From contig NZ_MLAJ01000002.1 of the NCBI RefSeq assembly GCF_002000485.1, positions 186,001 to 250,000 of the forward strand: a DNA stretch of 64,000 nt, written 5' to 3'. How positions within the stretch are numbered: the first letter of the stretch is position 1; the number at the start of each line of letters is the position of its first letter. Under the pieces are notes generated by a model. That model saw only the letters and a program-made list of their open reading frames with translations. It was not told the origin of the DNA and ran no database searches. Source of the stretch: Rodentibacter ratti (GTDB taxonomy: Bacteria > Pseudomonadota > Gammaproteobacteria > Enterobacterales > Pasteurellaceae). The position numbers were made by a program, and so were the translations under genes. Positions 31,341 through 40,807 of this stretch are shown here, one piece after another.

Positions 31341-31871
31341 ATGGCTGATTTTAATCAAATTTTAACTCCGGGTGATGTGGATGCAGGGATCATCAACGTG
31401 GTAAACGAAATTCCGGAAGGTAGCTGCCATAAAATTGAATGGAACCGTAAGGTCGCAGCATTCCAATTAGATCGTGTTGAACCGGCAATTTTTGCCAAAC
31501 CGACAAATTATGGCTTTATTCCACAAACCTTAGATGAAGATGGGGATGAATTAGATGTGTTATTACTGACCCGTCAACCGCTTGCAACAGGTGTATTCCT
31601 TGAAGCCAAAGTCATTGGCGTGATGAAATTTGTGGATGATGGCGAAGTGGACGATAAAATTGTTTGCGTACCGGCAGATGATCGTGACACTGGCAATGCT
31701 TACAACAGCCTTGCAGATGTGCCGGCTCAATTAATTAAACAAATTGAATTCCATTTCAACAATTATAAAGCCTTGAAAAAACCGGGTAGCACAAAAGTGA
31801 CACACTGGGGCGATGTTGAAGAAGCAAAAGAAGTAATTCGTGAATCAATTAAACGTTGGAATGAACGTTAA
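31341..31871 (+). CDS. ppa: Inorganic pyrophosphatase
   Basis: Hydrolyses pyrophosphate to drive biosynthesis. The 176-residue family I enzyme has the metal-binding signature DEDGDELDVLLLT near residue 65 (three aspartates), the catalytic KPTNYGFIPQTL upstream, and the DDGEVDDKIVCVPADDRD segment near 97-114. AAGGAAAG precedes the ATG. Two hairpins follow. Confidence 0.97.
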   Translation: MADFNQILTPGDVDAGIINVVNEIPEGSCHKIEWNRKVAAFQLDRVEPAIFAKPTNYGFIPQTLDEDGDELDVLLLTRQPLATGVFLEAKVIGVMKFVDDGEVDDKIVCVPADDRDTGNAYNSLADVPAQLIKQIEFHFNNYKALKKPGSTKVTHWGDVEEAKEVIRESIKRWNER

Positions 31872-31889
31872 TTTCTAAAATTTTGATAA

Positions 31890-31924
31890 AAGGGCTGGCT
31901 CAGGAAATATCGGAGTCAGCCCTT
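31890..31924 (+). terminator. First hairpin after ppa
   Basis: AAGGGCTGGCTC pairs with GAGTCAGCCCTT (one G-U) but lacks a T run, so it is a structure rather than a clear terminator. Confidence 0.45.
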
Positions 31925-31945
31925 GAGATAGAGAATTTACTCTTG

Positions 31946-31970
31946 GGGCAGTTTAGATACTGCCCTTTTT
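31946..31970 (+). terminator. Intrinsic terminator after ppa
   Basis: GGGCAGT pairs with ACTGCCC and is followed by TTTTT. Confidence 0.8.
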
Positions 31971-31978
31971 ATTGACAA

Positions 31979-33457
31979 TTAATACATACCCTCACGTTCT
32001 TCACGTGTGCTGATGTAAATATTTTTCACTTGAGTATAAGCATCCAACATCATTTTATGGGTTTCACGACCGATACCGGATTGTTTATATCCTCCGAACG
32101 GTGCACCTGCCGGCAAACGGTTATAACAGTTCACCCAAACCCGTCCGGTTTCAAGTGCGCGGGAAACCCGTAGGCAACGATTGATATTTTCGCTCCATAC
32201 CCCGCCACCTAAGCCGTATTCGCTGTCATTGGCCATTTTAATGACTTCCTCTTCGGTTTTAAATTTAATGACAGTAGCAACAGGACCAAAAATTTCTTCC
32301 TGTGCAATTTGTGCTTCATTATTCGGAGCTTCAATCAATGTTGGAGCTAAAAACTCGCCCTTATCCAAGCCAGTCTCTTGTAAACGTTTCCCACCAGTAA
32401 TGATACGACAACCTTCTTGTTCTCCAATTTTGACATATTTCAAGATCGTTTCTAATTGACCGGCATTCACTTGTGCCCCCATTTGGGTATCATCTTCCCA
32501 AGGCAAGCCAACTTTGACTTTCTTAAACTCTTCAGCTAATGCGGCGACGAATTTATCATAAATGCCCTCTTGAACAAAAATTCTAGAACCGGCACAACAG
32601 ACCTGACCTTGATTGAATAAAATCCCTTTTTGTGCCCCTTCTAATGCTTTATCAAACGGCATATCATCAAAGAAAATATTAGCTGATTTACCGCCTAACT
32701 CAAGGGTTGCCGGAATGAGCATCTCCGCAGCAGCCACCGCAACATTACGCCCAATAGCCGTTGAACCGGTGAAGGCTAATTTACTAAACCCTTTGTGATG
32801 CAACATATATTCTCCGGATTTACTGCCTCGTCCGGTAATCACATTGAGCACACCTTTCGGTAACAAATGATTAATTTTTTGAGCAAGAGATAATAAACTC
32901 AACGAAGTCGTACTAGACGGATGAATGACGATCGTACAACCGGCTGCCAACGCAGGGGCAATTTTCCAAGCCGCCATTAAAAATGGGAAATTCCACGGAA
33001 TAATTTGTCCCACAACACCAATAGGCTCACGTAGTACCACAGATAAATCTTCGCCATCCAGTTGATTTGCCGAACCTTCTTCCGAACGAATTACACCGGC
33101 AAAATAACGGAAATGATCCGCAGCTAATGGAATATCTGCCGCTCTCGTTTCACGAATCGGTTTGCCGTTATCCAAGGTTTCTTGTAAGGCAAATAATTCT
33201 GCATTTTCATCAATCACATCAGCAATTTTATTCAATATCGCAGCCCGTTCGGTCACGGTTGTATGTCGCCAAGTTTTGAATGCCTGCTGTGCCGCAGCAA
33301 CAGCGGCATCAACATCTGCATCCGTCGCATCAACAAATTTCGCGAGCTCTTCCCCGTTTGCAGGATTATGAGAGGCAAGTAGTTCGCCCCCCATTTTCCA
33401 TTCACCGTTAATTAATAAACCGTACTCTTGATCAAAAACATTGAGATTTTTTGCCAT
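31979..33457 (-). CDS. NAD(P)-dependent aldehyde dehydrogenase (AldB/ExaC-like)
   Basis: A 492-residue member of the ALDH superfamily that oxidises an aldehyde to an acid; AldB/ExaC relatives use acetaldehyde or similar short aldehydes. The general-base glutamate is in LELGGKSANIFF near residue 256 and the catalytic cysteine in NQGQVCCAGSR near 290. The C-terminal FGGYKQSGIGRETHKMML matches AldB. Oddly, the usual KPx lysine that contacts the nucleotide is a histidine (IVIHPSSTTSLS, near residue 181). A CRP site lies in the shared upstream region with galE. Confidence 0.88.
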   Translation of the reverse strand: MAKNLNVFDQEYGLLINGEWKMGGELLASHNPANGEELAKFVDATDADVDAAVAAAQQAFKTWRHTTVTERAAILNKIADVIDENAELFALQETLDNGKPIRETRAADIPLAADHFRYFAGVIRSEEGSANQLDGEDLSVVLREPIGVVGQIIPWNFPFLMAAWKIAPALAAGCTIVIHPSSTTSLSLLSLAQKINHLLPKGVLNVITGRGSKSGEYMLHHKGFSKLAFTGSTAIGRNVAVAAAEMLIPATLELGGKSANIFFDDMPFDKALEGAQKGILFNQGQVCCAGSRIFVQEGIYDKFVAALAEEFKKVKVGLPWEDDTQMGAQVNAGQLETILKYVKIGEQEGCRIITGGKRLQETGLDKGEFLAPTLIEAPNNEAQIAQEEIFGPVATVIKFKTEEEVIKMANDSEYGLGGGVWSENINRCLRVSRALETGRVWVNCYNRLPAGAPFGGYKQSGIGRETHKMMLDAYTQVKNIYISTREEREGMY

Positions 33458-33619
33458 ATGCTACTCCTTTGATTGTCATTGTTAGCAGACTGTTTTTCTA
33501 CTCTTTGTCTAGAAACGATTAGATTACCGATATTCACCGATAAAGTTAATTTAAAACAGTATAGCCACTCACTTTGCTATTTCAAGCCAAAGTGTTTAAA
33601 TATGACTAAAATGTTATAA

Positions 33620-33641
33620 ATTTGTGACAGAGTTCAAATTT
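33620..33641. promoter_or_regulatory. CRP-binding site between ald and galE
   Basis: TGTGA-N6-TCAAA with TTT flanks matches 13 of the 16 conserved outer positions of the CRP palindrome. It is centred about 173 bases before the ald start and 138 before the galE start, so either could be the target. ald seems more likely on metabolic grounds. Confidence 0.6.
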
Positions 33642-33723
33642 TGCGTTACGACAGTAAGAGAGAGTGAGGAATCTCTAGAAAAAAGTGCGAATCAAAATAG
33701 ATCCGTTTTTTGAGATGAAATAA

Positions 33724-33732
33724 TGCTATAAT
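33724..33732 (+). promoter_or_regulatory. Extended -10 promoter of galE
   Basis: TGCTATAAT lies 36 bases before the galE start codon. Confidence 0.6.
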
Positions 33733-33768
33733 CAGTAACTATTCCAAGTCTATGAAAAGGAGTCGAAA

Positions 33769-34785
33769 ATGGCAATTTTAGTCACCGGGGGAGCCGGATA
33801 TATCGGTTCGCACACGGTTGTCGAACTATTAAATGCAGGCAAAGAAGTGGTTGTATTAGATAATCTTTGCAATTCATCGCCTAAATCCCTTGAACGCGTA
33901 AAACAAATCACCGGTAAAACCGTCAAGTTTTATGAAGGCGATATTTTAGATCGAGCATTACTGCAGAAAATCTTTGCTGAAAATACCATTCATTCTGTCA
34001 TTCACTTCGCAGGCTTAAAGGCGGTGGGTGAAAGCGTACAAAAACCGGCGGAATATTATATGAACAATGTAGCCGGTACACTGGTATTGTTGCAAGAAAT
34101 GAAAAAAGCGAAAGTATGGAATTTTGTCTTCAGCTCTTCTGCAACCGTCTATGGTGACCCTAAAATTATTCCAATTACGGAAGATTGCGAGGTGGGCGGC
34201 ACAACCAATCCTTACGGCACATCAAAATATATGGTGGAGCAAATTTTGCGTGATGTGGCAAAAGCCGAGCCGCAATTCAGTATGACGATTTTACGCTACT
34301 TTAATCCGGTAGGCGCACATTCAAGCGGTTTGATTGGTGAAGATCCAAACGGCATTCCGAACAATTTATTGCCTTATATTAGCCAAGTAGCGATTGGTAA
34401 ACTGGCACAACTTTCTGTTTTCGGTAGTGATTATGACACGCACGATGGCACAGGCGTGCGTGATTACATTCACGTGGTAGATTTAGCCATTGGGCATTTA
34501 AAAGCCCTTCAGCGTCATGAAGATGATGCGGGTTTACACATTTATAATCTCGGCACCGGGCAAGGCTATTCGGTGTTAGATATGGTGAAAGCCTTTGAAA
34601 ACGCCAACAATATTGAAATTTCTTATAAACTGGTGGATCGCCGTCCGGGTGATATTGCCACTTGCTACTCTGATCCAAGCTTGGCGGCAAAAGAACTAGG
34701 CTGGACAGCAGAACGTAATCTGGAGCAAATGATGAAGGATACGTGGAATTGGCAAAAAAACAATCCGCAAGGATACAAAGACTAA
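33769..34785 (+). CDS. galE: UDP-glucose 4-epimerase
   Basis: Interconverts UDP-glucose and UDP-galactose, feeding lipooligosaccharide synthesis and galactose use. The 338-residue short-chain dehydrogenase-type enzyme has the NAD motif [17 protein letters not shown] at its start, the catalytic SSSATVYGD serine and the YGTSKYMVE tyrosine/lysine pair near residues 125-155, and [12 protein letters not shown] near 230. AAAAGGAG precedes the ATG. It starts the galE-ampG-like-adk block. Confidence 0.97.
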   Translation: MAILVTGGAGYIGSHTVVELLNAGKEVVVLDNLCNSSPKSLERVKQITGKTVKFYEGDILDRALLQKIFAENTIHSVIHFAGLKAVGESVQKPAEYYMNNVAGTLVLLQEMKKAKVWNFVFSSSATVYGDPKIIPITEDCEVGGTTNPYGTSKYMVEQILRDVAKAEPQFSMTILRYFNPVGAHSSGLIGEDPNGIPNNLLPYISQVAIGKLAQLSVFGSDYDTHDGTGVRDYIHVVDLAIGHLKALQRHEDDAGLHIYNLGTGQGYSVLDMVKAFENANNIEISYKLVDRRPGDIATCYSDPSLAAKELGWTAERNLEQMMKDTWNWQKNNPQGYKD

Positions 34786-34841
34786 TTTTCCCGAAAATAT
34801 CCTTTGTGGTGGCACGGGATCAATGCTCGTGTCACTAAAAT

Positions 34842-36131
34842 ATGACTAAAATTGACCGCACTTTTATGCCAAACTCGCTTTTTTCCCAAATTTTTACACG
34901 TAAGATGCTGATTTGCGTGTTCACCGGTTTTAGCTCCGGTTTGCCTTTATTCGTCTTATTACAAATGTTACCGGTTTGGCTGACAGATAAAAAACTTTCT
35001 GTGGAATTAATCGGGGCGGTGACCGGTGTCATGTTGCCTTATGGATTAAAATTTTTATGGGCGCCCTTATTAGATCGCTATTTCCCGAGCTTTTTAGGTC
35101 GCCGCCGAAGTTGGCTTCTGATTTCTCAAGTGATCTTATTGATTTTACTTTATATTATTAGCCTTTTTGATCCTCTCTCACAGTTAAGCCTTGTTGCCAA
35201 TATTGCATTATTAATTGCATTTTTTTCCGCGACACAGGATATTGTACTCGATGCTTATCGCCGTGAAATTTTAAGTGATCACGAACTTGGCTTAGGCAAC
35301 ACCATTCACATTAATGCCTATCGTATTGCAGGTTTAATTCCGGGAGGGCTTTCCCTTTATCTTGCCACGATTTATCCTTGGGAAACGGTTTTTTTATGGA
35401 CCGCACTTTGTATGTTGGCAGGCATTTTTATGACCTTATTTCTCGCTAAAGAACCCAAGATTGCTACGCCACAACACAATCAGCCTTTTTATCAAGCCTT
35501 TTGGATCCCACTGCAAGAATTTTTCCAACGTAAAGGTGTCGCACAAGCCATCGGTTTTTTACTGTTTTTATTTTTATATAAATTTGGTGATTCCTTTGCC
35601 ACCACACTTCAAACCAAATTTATTTATGATATGGGATTTGGTAAAGAAGACATTGCACTGGTGGTGAAAAGCACCTCCCTCTGGGCAAGCATTTTATCCG
35701 GGCTGGCAGGCGGGGTGATAATGTTAAAACTAGGGATTAACCGTGCCTTATGGTTATTCGGTTTGGTTCAAATGGTGACGATTGGCGGTTTTATTTGGTT
35801 GGCAAAATTTGGCCATTTTGACATCATCACCTCCACCGAATTATGGCGATTAGGCATTGTTATCGCTGCGGAATACATTGGCGTGGGGCTTGGTACGGCG
35901 GCTTTTGTTGCCTTTATGGCACGTGAAACGAACCCGCTTTATACTGCCACCCAATTGGCACTTTTTACTAGCCTTTCCGCTTTACCCAGCAAAGGGTTAG
36001 GCATGCTTTCCGGCTATGTAGTGGGGGCTGTAGGCTATTATGATTATTTTTGGCTATGTTTATTTTTAGCCCTTCCAGGGATGATGTGCTTATATTGGGT
36101 CGCTCCTTGGAACGAGAAAAAATCCGCATAG
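34842..36131 (+). CDS. AmpG-like MFS permease
   Basis: A 429-residue major facilitator with about 12 helices and the AmpG-family opening (GFSSGLPLFVLLQMLPVWL). The DAYRREIL segment near residue 145 and FGDSFATTLQTKF near 245 are also AmpG-like. AmpG imports muropeptides for wall recycling; this branch is shorter and its substrate is unproven. The start is uncertain: ATG at 34842 and ATG at 34866 both lack a ribosome binding site. If the first is used, an uptake signal encodes residues 5-8 (DRTF). Confidence 0.8.
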   Translation: MTKIDRTFMPNSLFSQIFTRKMLICVFTGFSSGLPLFVLLQMLPVWLTDKKLSVELIGAVTGVMLPYGLKFLWAPLLDRYFPSFLGRRRSWLLISQVILLILLYIISLFDPLSQLSLVANIALLIAFFSATQDIVLDAYRREILSDHELGLGNTIHINAYRIAGLIPGGLSLYLATIYPWETVFLWTALCMLAGIFMTLFLAKEPKIATPQHNQPFYQAFWIPLQEFFQRKGVAQAIGFLLFLFLYKFGDSFATTLQTKFIYDMGFGKEDIALVVKSTSLWASILSGLAGGVIMLKLGINRALWLFGLVQMVTIGGFIWLAKFGHFDIITSTELWRLGIVIAAEYIGVGLGTAAFVAFMARETNPLYTATQLALFTSLSALPSKGLGMLSGYVVGAVGYYDYFWLCLFLALPGMMCLYWVAPWNEKKSA

Positions 36132-36215
36132 TGGAAAAGTGCGCTCAAAAAGATAAAAAATTTGACCGCACTTCGCTTTATCAGTATCTTACCCAGGTTT
36201 ATTTACATTGATTGA

Positions 36216-36878
<663 letters not shown>

Positions 36879-36893
36879 AAATTCCCAAAATCC

Positions 36894-36922
36894 GACCGCA
36901 CTTTAATGAAAAGTGCGGTCAT
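36894..36922 (+). terminator. Inverted uptake-signal terminator after adk
   Basis: GACCGCACTTT and AAAGTGCGGTC pair around a short loop, followed by ATTTTC. Confidence 0.7.
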
Positions 36923-36959
36923 TTTCTTGCTTGTTTTCAATATTGACTTTGGGGGAAAT

Positions 36960-38975
36960 ATGAGTAAAAGAAAAAAAATCACCTTAAGCCTCGCAACGAT
37001 ACTCGTTATCGCCGGCGCGGGTGCACAAATTTATACTAATCATAAAGTGGATCAGGTATTACAAAAATTCCCTTATTCTTTGGATAACCAAGCAATATTA
37101 CAGATTACTGAAAGTAATAAAAACTTTTTTAGCCGAGATTTAATATTCAGTGTAAAAGATAATGATGAACAAAATGCTGAGATTATTTCCACTAAATTGA
37201 CGACTTTACCTTTTTTTATTACAGCGGAATCCAAATTTTCTGATCAGTTTGTGAGAAGATTAAATAAAGATTTAAATATTACAATTGATAAAAATACGAT
37301 TAATAGTAAATTTTCACCGGTAGGCGATTATTTACAATCCAATATTTTGACGGAATTTCGGGATTTTGCCAATAAACCGCAACAGATGACACTTTCATTA
37401 AATTTCTCGAACGAGCGGGACATTGAATTAAAAGGTGATTTGACCGGTTTTAACTATGATAACGAGAGTAAATTAAAAAATGTAGAGGGGAAGGTTTATT
37501 TTACCTCTTTAAGTACAAGTAAATATGATTTAACCAATATTGAATTAACCGCAGAAAATGCCGAATTAGCCTTATTAAATGGTGAAAATACACGTTTACA
37601 ATTAAAAAACGCCACCTATAAATTTAATAAAAAGAAAGAAGATAATACGGAAAAACGTGATTTAATCACAAGGCTAAGTAGTGATATTTTACGTATTTCC
37701 AATAAAAATCGCACCACAGAAGAAAGCCAAACGATATTTGGCGGTTTAAATATCACGTTGAATCAACAAGGTGTACCAAGTGCGGTTAATTTTTATAATG
37801 AATTTAAAAAACTGAGCTCAGGCGAGCAAAATATTAAAAACGGGATAGAATTATTTATTTCTCTATTAACAAAAAATGATTATTTTGATGGCAAGATTTC
37901 CGTTATTTCAGTTAATGCGCCGAAAAACCAAAAAGCTTATTTTAATTTACAAAATGGAAACATGACATTGAAGTTAGAAAATAAGGATCTCACTAAAGGC
38001 AATATCGATTTCCAACTCTTGGTGGAGAGCGTAAAGCAAACACCGGAAGATGACGCTCAAAAATGGGATGCGAAAGATGGGAAACTCCGTGTCCAAGTGA
38101 AAAATTATAATATTGAGAATGAGTTAGCCTTTATTCCGTTCTTTTTGGAAACGCTCACGATAAAATCCCCTCCCCTTAAAGATAATAAAGATTTTCTTAA
38201 TTTAAAAGAAAAATGGGTGAAAGAGTTTAGGGAAAATTCGACCATTGACTTTTCATTAGGCAGCTTAAATCTATTTGAAAATAAAGTCACAGAGCTCACA
38301 CTTAATAATCAATATGAATCGTTAGAAAATGATCAATATAATGAAATGTTTACGCTAAATGCCAAGAAAATGAGTGTGCCGGAACAAGGTATGCAAATTG
38401 AAGATTTGTCGATTTCGATTCCTCTAAAAGGCAATAACCATCGAGCATATTTGTCCTCGACATTTTGTTTAGGCGCCTATGATAGGCTTTGCCAAGCTTA
38501 TTTGACACCCTCAACGCAAGAAAGATATTTGAACAACGTATGGCTGGATCTTGATTTTATTTTGGATAACGCCAATGTGAGTTTTAATCTCAACACATTG
38601 CCTGAAACCAAAGCCTATTCGGTAAAATTTGAAGCCAATGGAATGATGACTAAAGCACCGGAAGAGGTGAAATCATCTCAGGGTTGGTCTTTCCTAGATA
38701 GAGTTGACGGTTTACTAACGGTTTCCTTTGATAAAAGATTAGTTGAAATTCCCGATGAGAAAACAAGTAAGATTAAAGAACAAAGTGCATTCTGGCGTAT
38801 GATTCAAAGTGAAATTAAACCCTATGATACCGCTCTCTCTCCTTTTGTCGAAGAAGGTGAAAACTATGTGGCCAAGTTTGAAAAAAATGACAATGGCTAT
38901 TTCATCAACGGCAAATCCTTTGAGGAGATAGAACAAGAACTTTTGATAGACGAAGAAAGTTCATCAGAGAAGTAA
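36960..38975 (+). CDS. DUF945 (YdgA family) protein
   Basis: A 671-residue protein with one N-terminal membrane helix (ITLSLATILVIAGAGAQIY) and a long hydrophilic, beta-rich periplasmic part, as in the YdgA/DUF945 family. No catalytic motif is seen and the family function is unknown to me. It is AT-rich and lysine/asparagine-rich compared with its neighbours. I start at MSKRKK because GGGGGAAAT precedes it; a longer frame would run back into the adk terminator. A clear terminator follows. Confidence 0.8.
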   Translation: MSKRKKITLSLATILVIAGAGAQIYTNHKVDQVLQKFPYSLDNQAILQITESNKNFFSRDLIFSVKDNDEQNAEIISTKLTTLPFFITAESKFSDQFVRRLNKDLNITIDKNTINSKFSPVGDYLQSNILTEFRDFANKPQQMTLSLNFSNERDIELKGDLTGFNYDNESKLKNVEGKVYFTSLSTSKYDLTNIELTAENAELALLNGENTRLQLKNATYKFNKKKEDNTEKRDLITRLSSDILRISNKNRTTEESQTIFGGLNITLNQQGVPSAVNFYNEFKKLSSGEQNIKNGIELFISLLTKNDYFDGKISVISVNAPKNQKAYFNLQNGNMTLKLENKDLTKGNIDFQLLVESVKQTPEDDAQKWDAKDGKLRVQVKNYNIENELAFIPFFLETLTIKSPPLKDNKDFLNLKEKWVKEFRENSTIDFSLGSLNLFENKVTELTLNNQYESLENDQYNEMFTLNAKKMSVPEQGMQIEDLSISIPLKGNNHRAYLSSTFCLGAYDRLCQAYLTPSTQERYLNNVWLDLDFILDNANVSFNLNTLPETKAYSVKFEANGMMTKAPEEVKSSQGWSFLDRVDGLLTVSFDKRLVEIPDEKTSKIKEQSAFWRMIQSEIKPYDTALSPFVEEGENYVAKFEKNDNGYFINGKSFEEIEQELLIDEESSSEK

Positions 38976-38980
38976 TAAAA

Positions 38981-39007
38981 ATGCCCACAGTATCGTGGGT
39001 ATTTTTT
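38981..39007 (+). terminator. Terminator after the DUF945 gene
   Basis: CCCAC pairs with GTGGG around 6 bases, then TATTTTTT. Confidence 0.7.
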
Positions 39008-39142
39008 ATCGCTAATGAAAACACCCCAAAATTTGACCGCACTTTATCCTTTACAAATAGTGAAATAGACCTAAAATACGGGCTTTTAACACGACTTGCC
39101 TACGGGCAGGTTACTGACTTGAAATCAGAAAAAGAGTAGATT

Positions 39143-40522
39143 ATGACAACCTCATTTAAGCCCGAATTACTTTCTCCTGCCGGATCTCTAAAAAATATGC
39201 GCTATGCCTTTGCCTATGGGGCAGATGCCGTCTATGCCGGTCAGCCCCGTTACAGCTTACGTGTGCGTAACAATGAATTTAATCATGCAAATTTAAAAAT
39301 CGGCATTGATGAAGCCCACGCCCTGGGTAAAAAATTCTATGTGGTGGTGAATATTGCACCGCATAATTCTAAACTGAAAACCTTTATTAAAGATTTGCAA
39401 CCTGTCATTGATATGGGACCGGATGCGTTGATTATGTCCGATCCCGGTTTGATTATGCTGGTGCGTGAACATTTCCCTGGCATTGATATTCATCTTTCCG
39501 TACAAGCTAACGCCGTAAACTGGGCGACGGTGAAGTTTTGGAAGCAAATGGGGCTAACCCGCGTCATTTTATCCCGTGAGCTTTCTTTAGATGAAATTGC
39601 CGAAATTCGCCAGCAAGTACCGGACATTGAACTCGAAATTTTTGTGCATGGTGCGTTATGTATGGCATATTCCGGTCGTTGTTTGCTTTCAGGTTACATT
39701 AATAAACGCGATCCCAATCAAGGCACTTGCACCAATGCCTGCCGATGGGAATATAAAATGGAGGAAGGCACGACCGATGAGGTCGGCAATATCGTACCAA
39801 AGATTGATCCTCGCCAACAAATTGAAGTCAAAAACGTTGCCCCAACGCTCGGTGAAGGAACAGTGACAGATAAAGTATTTCTCTATACAGAATCACAAAA
39901 ACCGGATGAACAAATGACAGCTTTTGAAGACGAGCACGGCACTTATTTTATGAATTCAAAAGACTTGCGTGCAGTACAACATGTGGAAAAATTGACCGCA
40001 CTTGGCGTACATTCTCTAAAAATTGAAGGTCGAACCAAGTCCTTTTATTATTGTGCCCGTACTGCGCAAGTCTATCGAAAAGCCATTGATGATGCGGCGG
40101 CAGGCAAACCTTTTGATGAAAGTTTAATGGATACCTTAGAATCTCTCGCCCACCGAGGCTATACCGAAGGATTCCTACGTCGCCACACCCATGATGAATA
40201 TCAAAATTATGAATACGGCTATTCTATTTCCGAGCGTCAACAATTTGTCGGTGAGTTTACCGGAAAACGTAACGAGCAAGGCATGGCAGAAGTCGCGGTA
40301 AAAAATAAATTTTTACTTGGCGATGATGTAGAAATGATGACACCACAAGGTAATATCAATTTCAAAATTGAGAAAATGCTAAATCGAAAAAATGAATCAG
40401 TGGAAGCAGCATTAGGTGACGGACATTTCGTATTCTTAGATGTGCCACGAGATGTTAATTTAGAATACGCACTCTTGATGCGTAATTTAGTGAATGCAAA
40501 TACGCGTAATCCGCACAATTAA
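39143..40522 (+). CDS. trhP: TrhP (YegQ), tRNA U34 hydroxylation protein
   Basis: A U32 peptidase-family protein of 459 residues involved in prephenate-dependent 5-hydroxylation of tRNA uridine 34. The opening KPELLSPAGSLKNMRYAFAYGADAVYAG is typical. The U32 signature EIFVHGALCMAYSGRCLLS followed by NQGTCTNACRW lies near residues 165-200, with the cysteines likely binding an Fe-S cluster. GRTKSFYYCA near 295 and the C-terminal barrel match YegQ. AAAGAGUAG precedes the ATG. A 105-base upstream gap contains a small GCC-TAC-GGGC hairpin. Confidence 0.92.
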   Translation: MTTSFKPELLSPAGSLKNMRYAFAYGADAVYAGQPRYSLRVRNNEFNHANLKIGIDEAHALGKKFYVVVNIAPHNSKLKTFIKDLQPVIDMGPDALIMSDPGLIMLVREHFPGIDIHLSVQANAVNWATVKFWKQMGLTRVILSRELSLDEIAEIRQQVPDIELEIFVHGALCMAYSGRCLLSGYINKRDPNQGTCTNACRWEYKMEEGTTDEVGNIVPKIDPRQQIEVKNVAPTLGEGTVTDKVFLYTESQKPDEQMTAFEDEHGTYFMNSKDLRAVQHVEKLTALGVHSLKIEGRTKSFYYCARTAQVYRKAIDDAAAGKPFDESLMDTLESLAHRGYTEGFLRRHTHDEYQNYEYGYSISERQQFVGEFTGKRNEQGMAEVAVKNKFLLGDDVEMMTPQGNINFKIEKMLNRKNESVEAALGDGHFVFLDVPRDVNLEYALLMRNLVNANTRNPHN

Positions 40523-40536
40523 TTGTTAAATAAATG

Positions 40537-40564
40537 TTGCATTTATTTTAAATATTGTTACAAT
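40537..40564 (+). promoter_or_regulatory. Promoter of the small RNA candidate
   Basis: TTGCAT (40537-40542) and TACAAT (40559-40564) are separated by 16 bases, close to the sigma-70 consensus. Start of transcription is expected near 40571. Confidence 0.55.
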
Positions 40565-40570
40565 TCATTC

Positions 40571-40653
40571 CCATACCTGATTTGTTAATTCAACAACTCA
40601 TAGTATGACTCCAAATACTTTGCCCTTTCAAATTTTTGAAAGGGCTTTTTTTA
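40571..40653 (+). ncRNA. Candidate free-standing small RNA
   Basis: About 83 nucleotides lie between a sigma-70-like promoter and a strong intrinsic terminator. The RNA has a small hairpin TTGTT-AATTC-AACAA (40582-40596), a single-stranded middle, then GCCCTTTCAAA/TTTGAAAGGGC and a seven-T tail. A T tail after a GC-rich stem is typical of Hfq-type small RNAs. No gene follows on this strand, because dcuB converges. In E. coli the small RNA CyaR lies after the same gene (yegQ), but I see no shared CyaR core. The hairpin could instead be only the trhP terminator. Confidence 0.5.
40622..40652 (+). terminator. Strong terminator after trhP and the small RNA candidate
   Basis: GCCCTTTCAAA pairs with TTTGAAAGGGC and is followed by seven T. 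Confidence 0.92.
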
Positions 40654-40755
40654 TCCATTGCTTACTGAGAAACGAGAAATACCGTTAATAATTTGAACAT
40701 AAAAATCATCGATTTTTTAACCGCACTTTAATAACAAAATTGAAATAACTTAGAA

Positions 40756-40788
40756 AAACAAAAAGGCTATTCTTTCGAATAGCCTTTG
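40756..40788 (-). terminator. Terminator after dcuB
   Basis: AAAGGCTATTC pairs with GAATAGCCTTT around TTTC. In the minus direction it is followed by TTGTTTTT. Confidence 0.85.
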
Positions 40789-40807
40789 TTAATTTCAGTT
40801 AATACAA

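Larger units (their letters stand above)
33458..33768. other. Divergent promoter region between ald and galE
   Basis: 311 bases without a gene. It contains a CRP site (33620-33641) and an extended -10 for galE. Nothing else is recognised. Confidence 0.6.

Noticed and set aside
39060-39142. Possible riboswitch in the trhP leader
   Set aside because: Only a small GCC-TAC-GGGC hairpin is visible. No known aptamer core could be matched.
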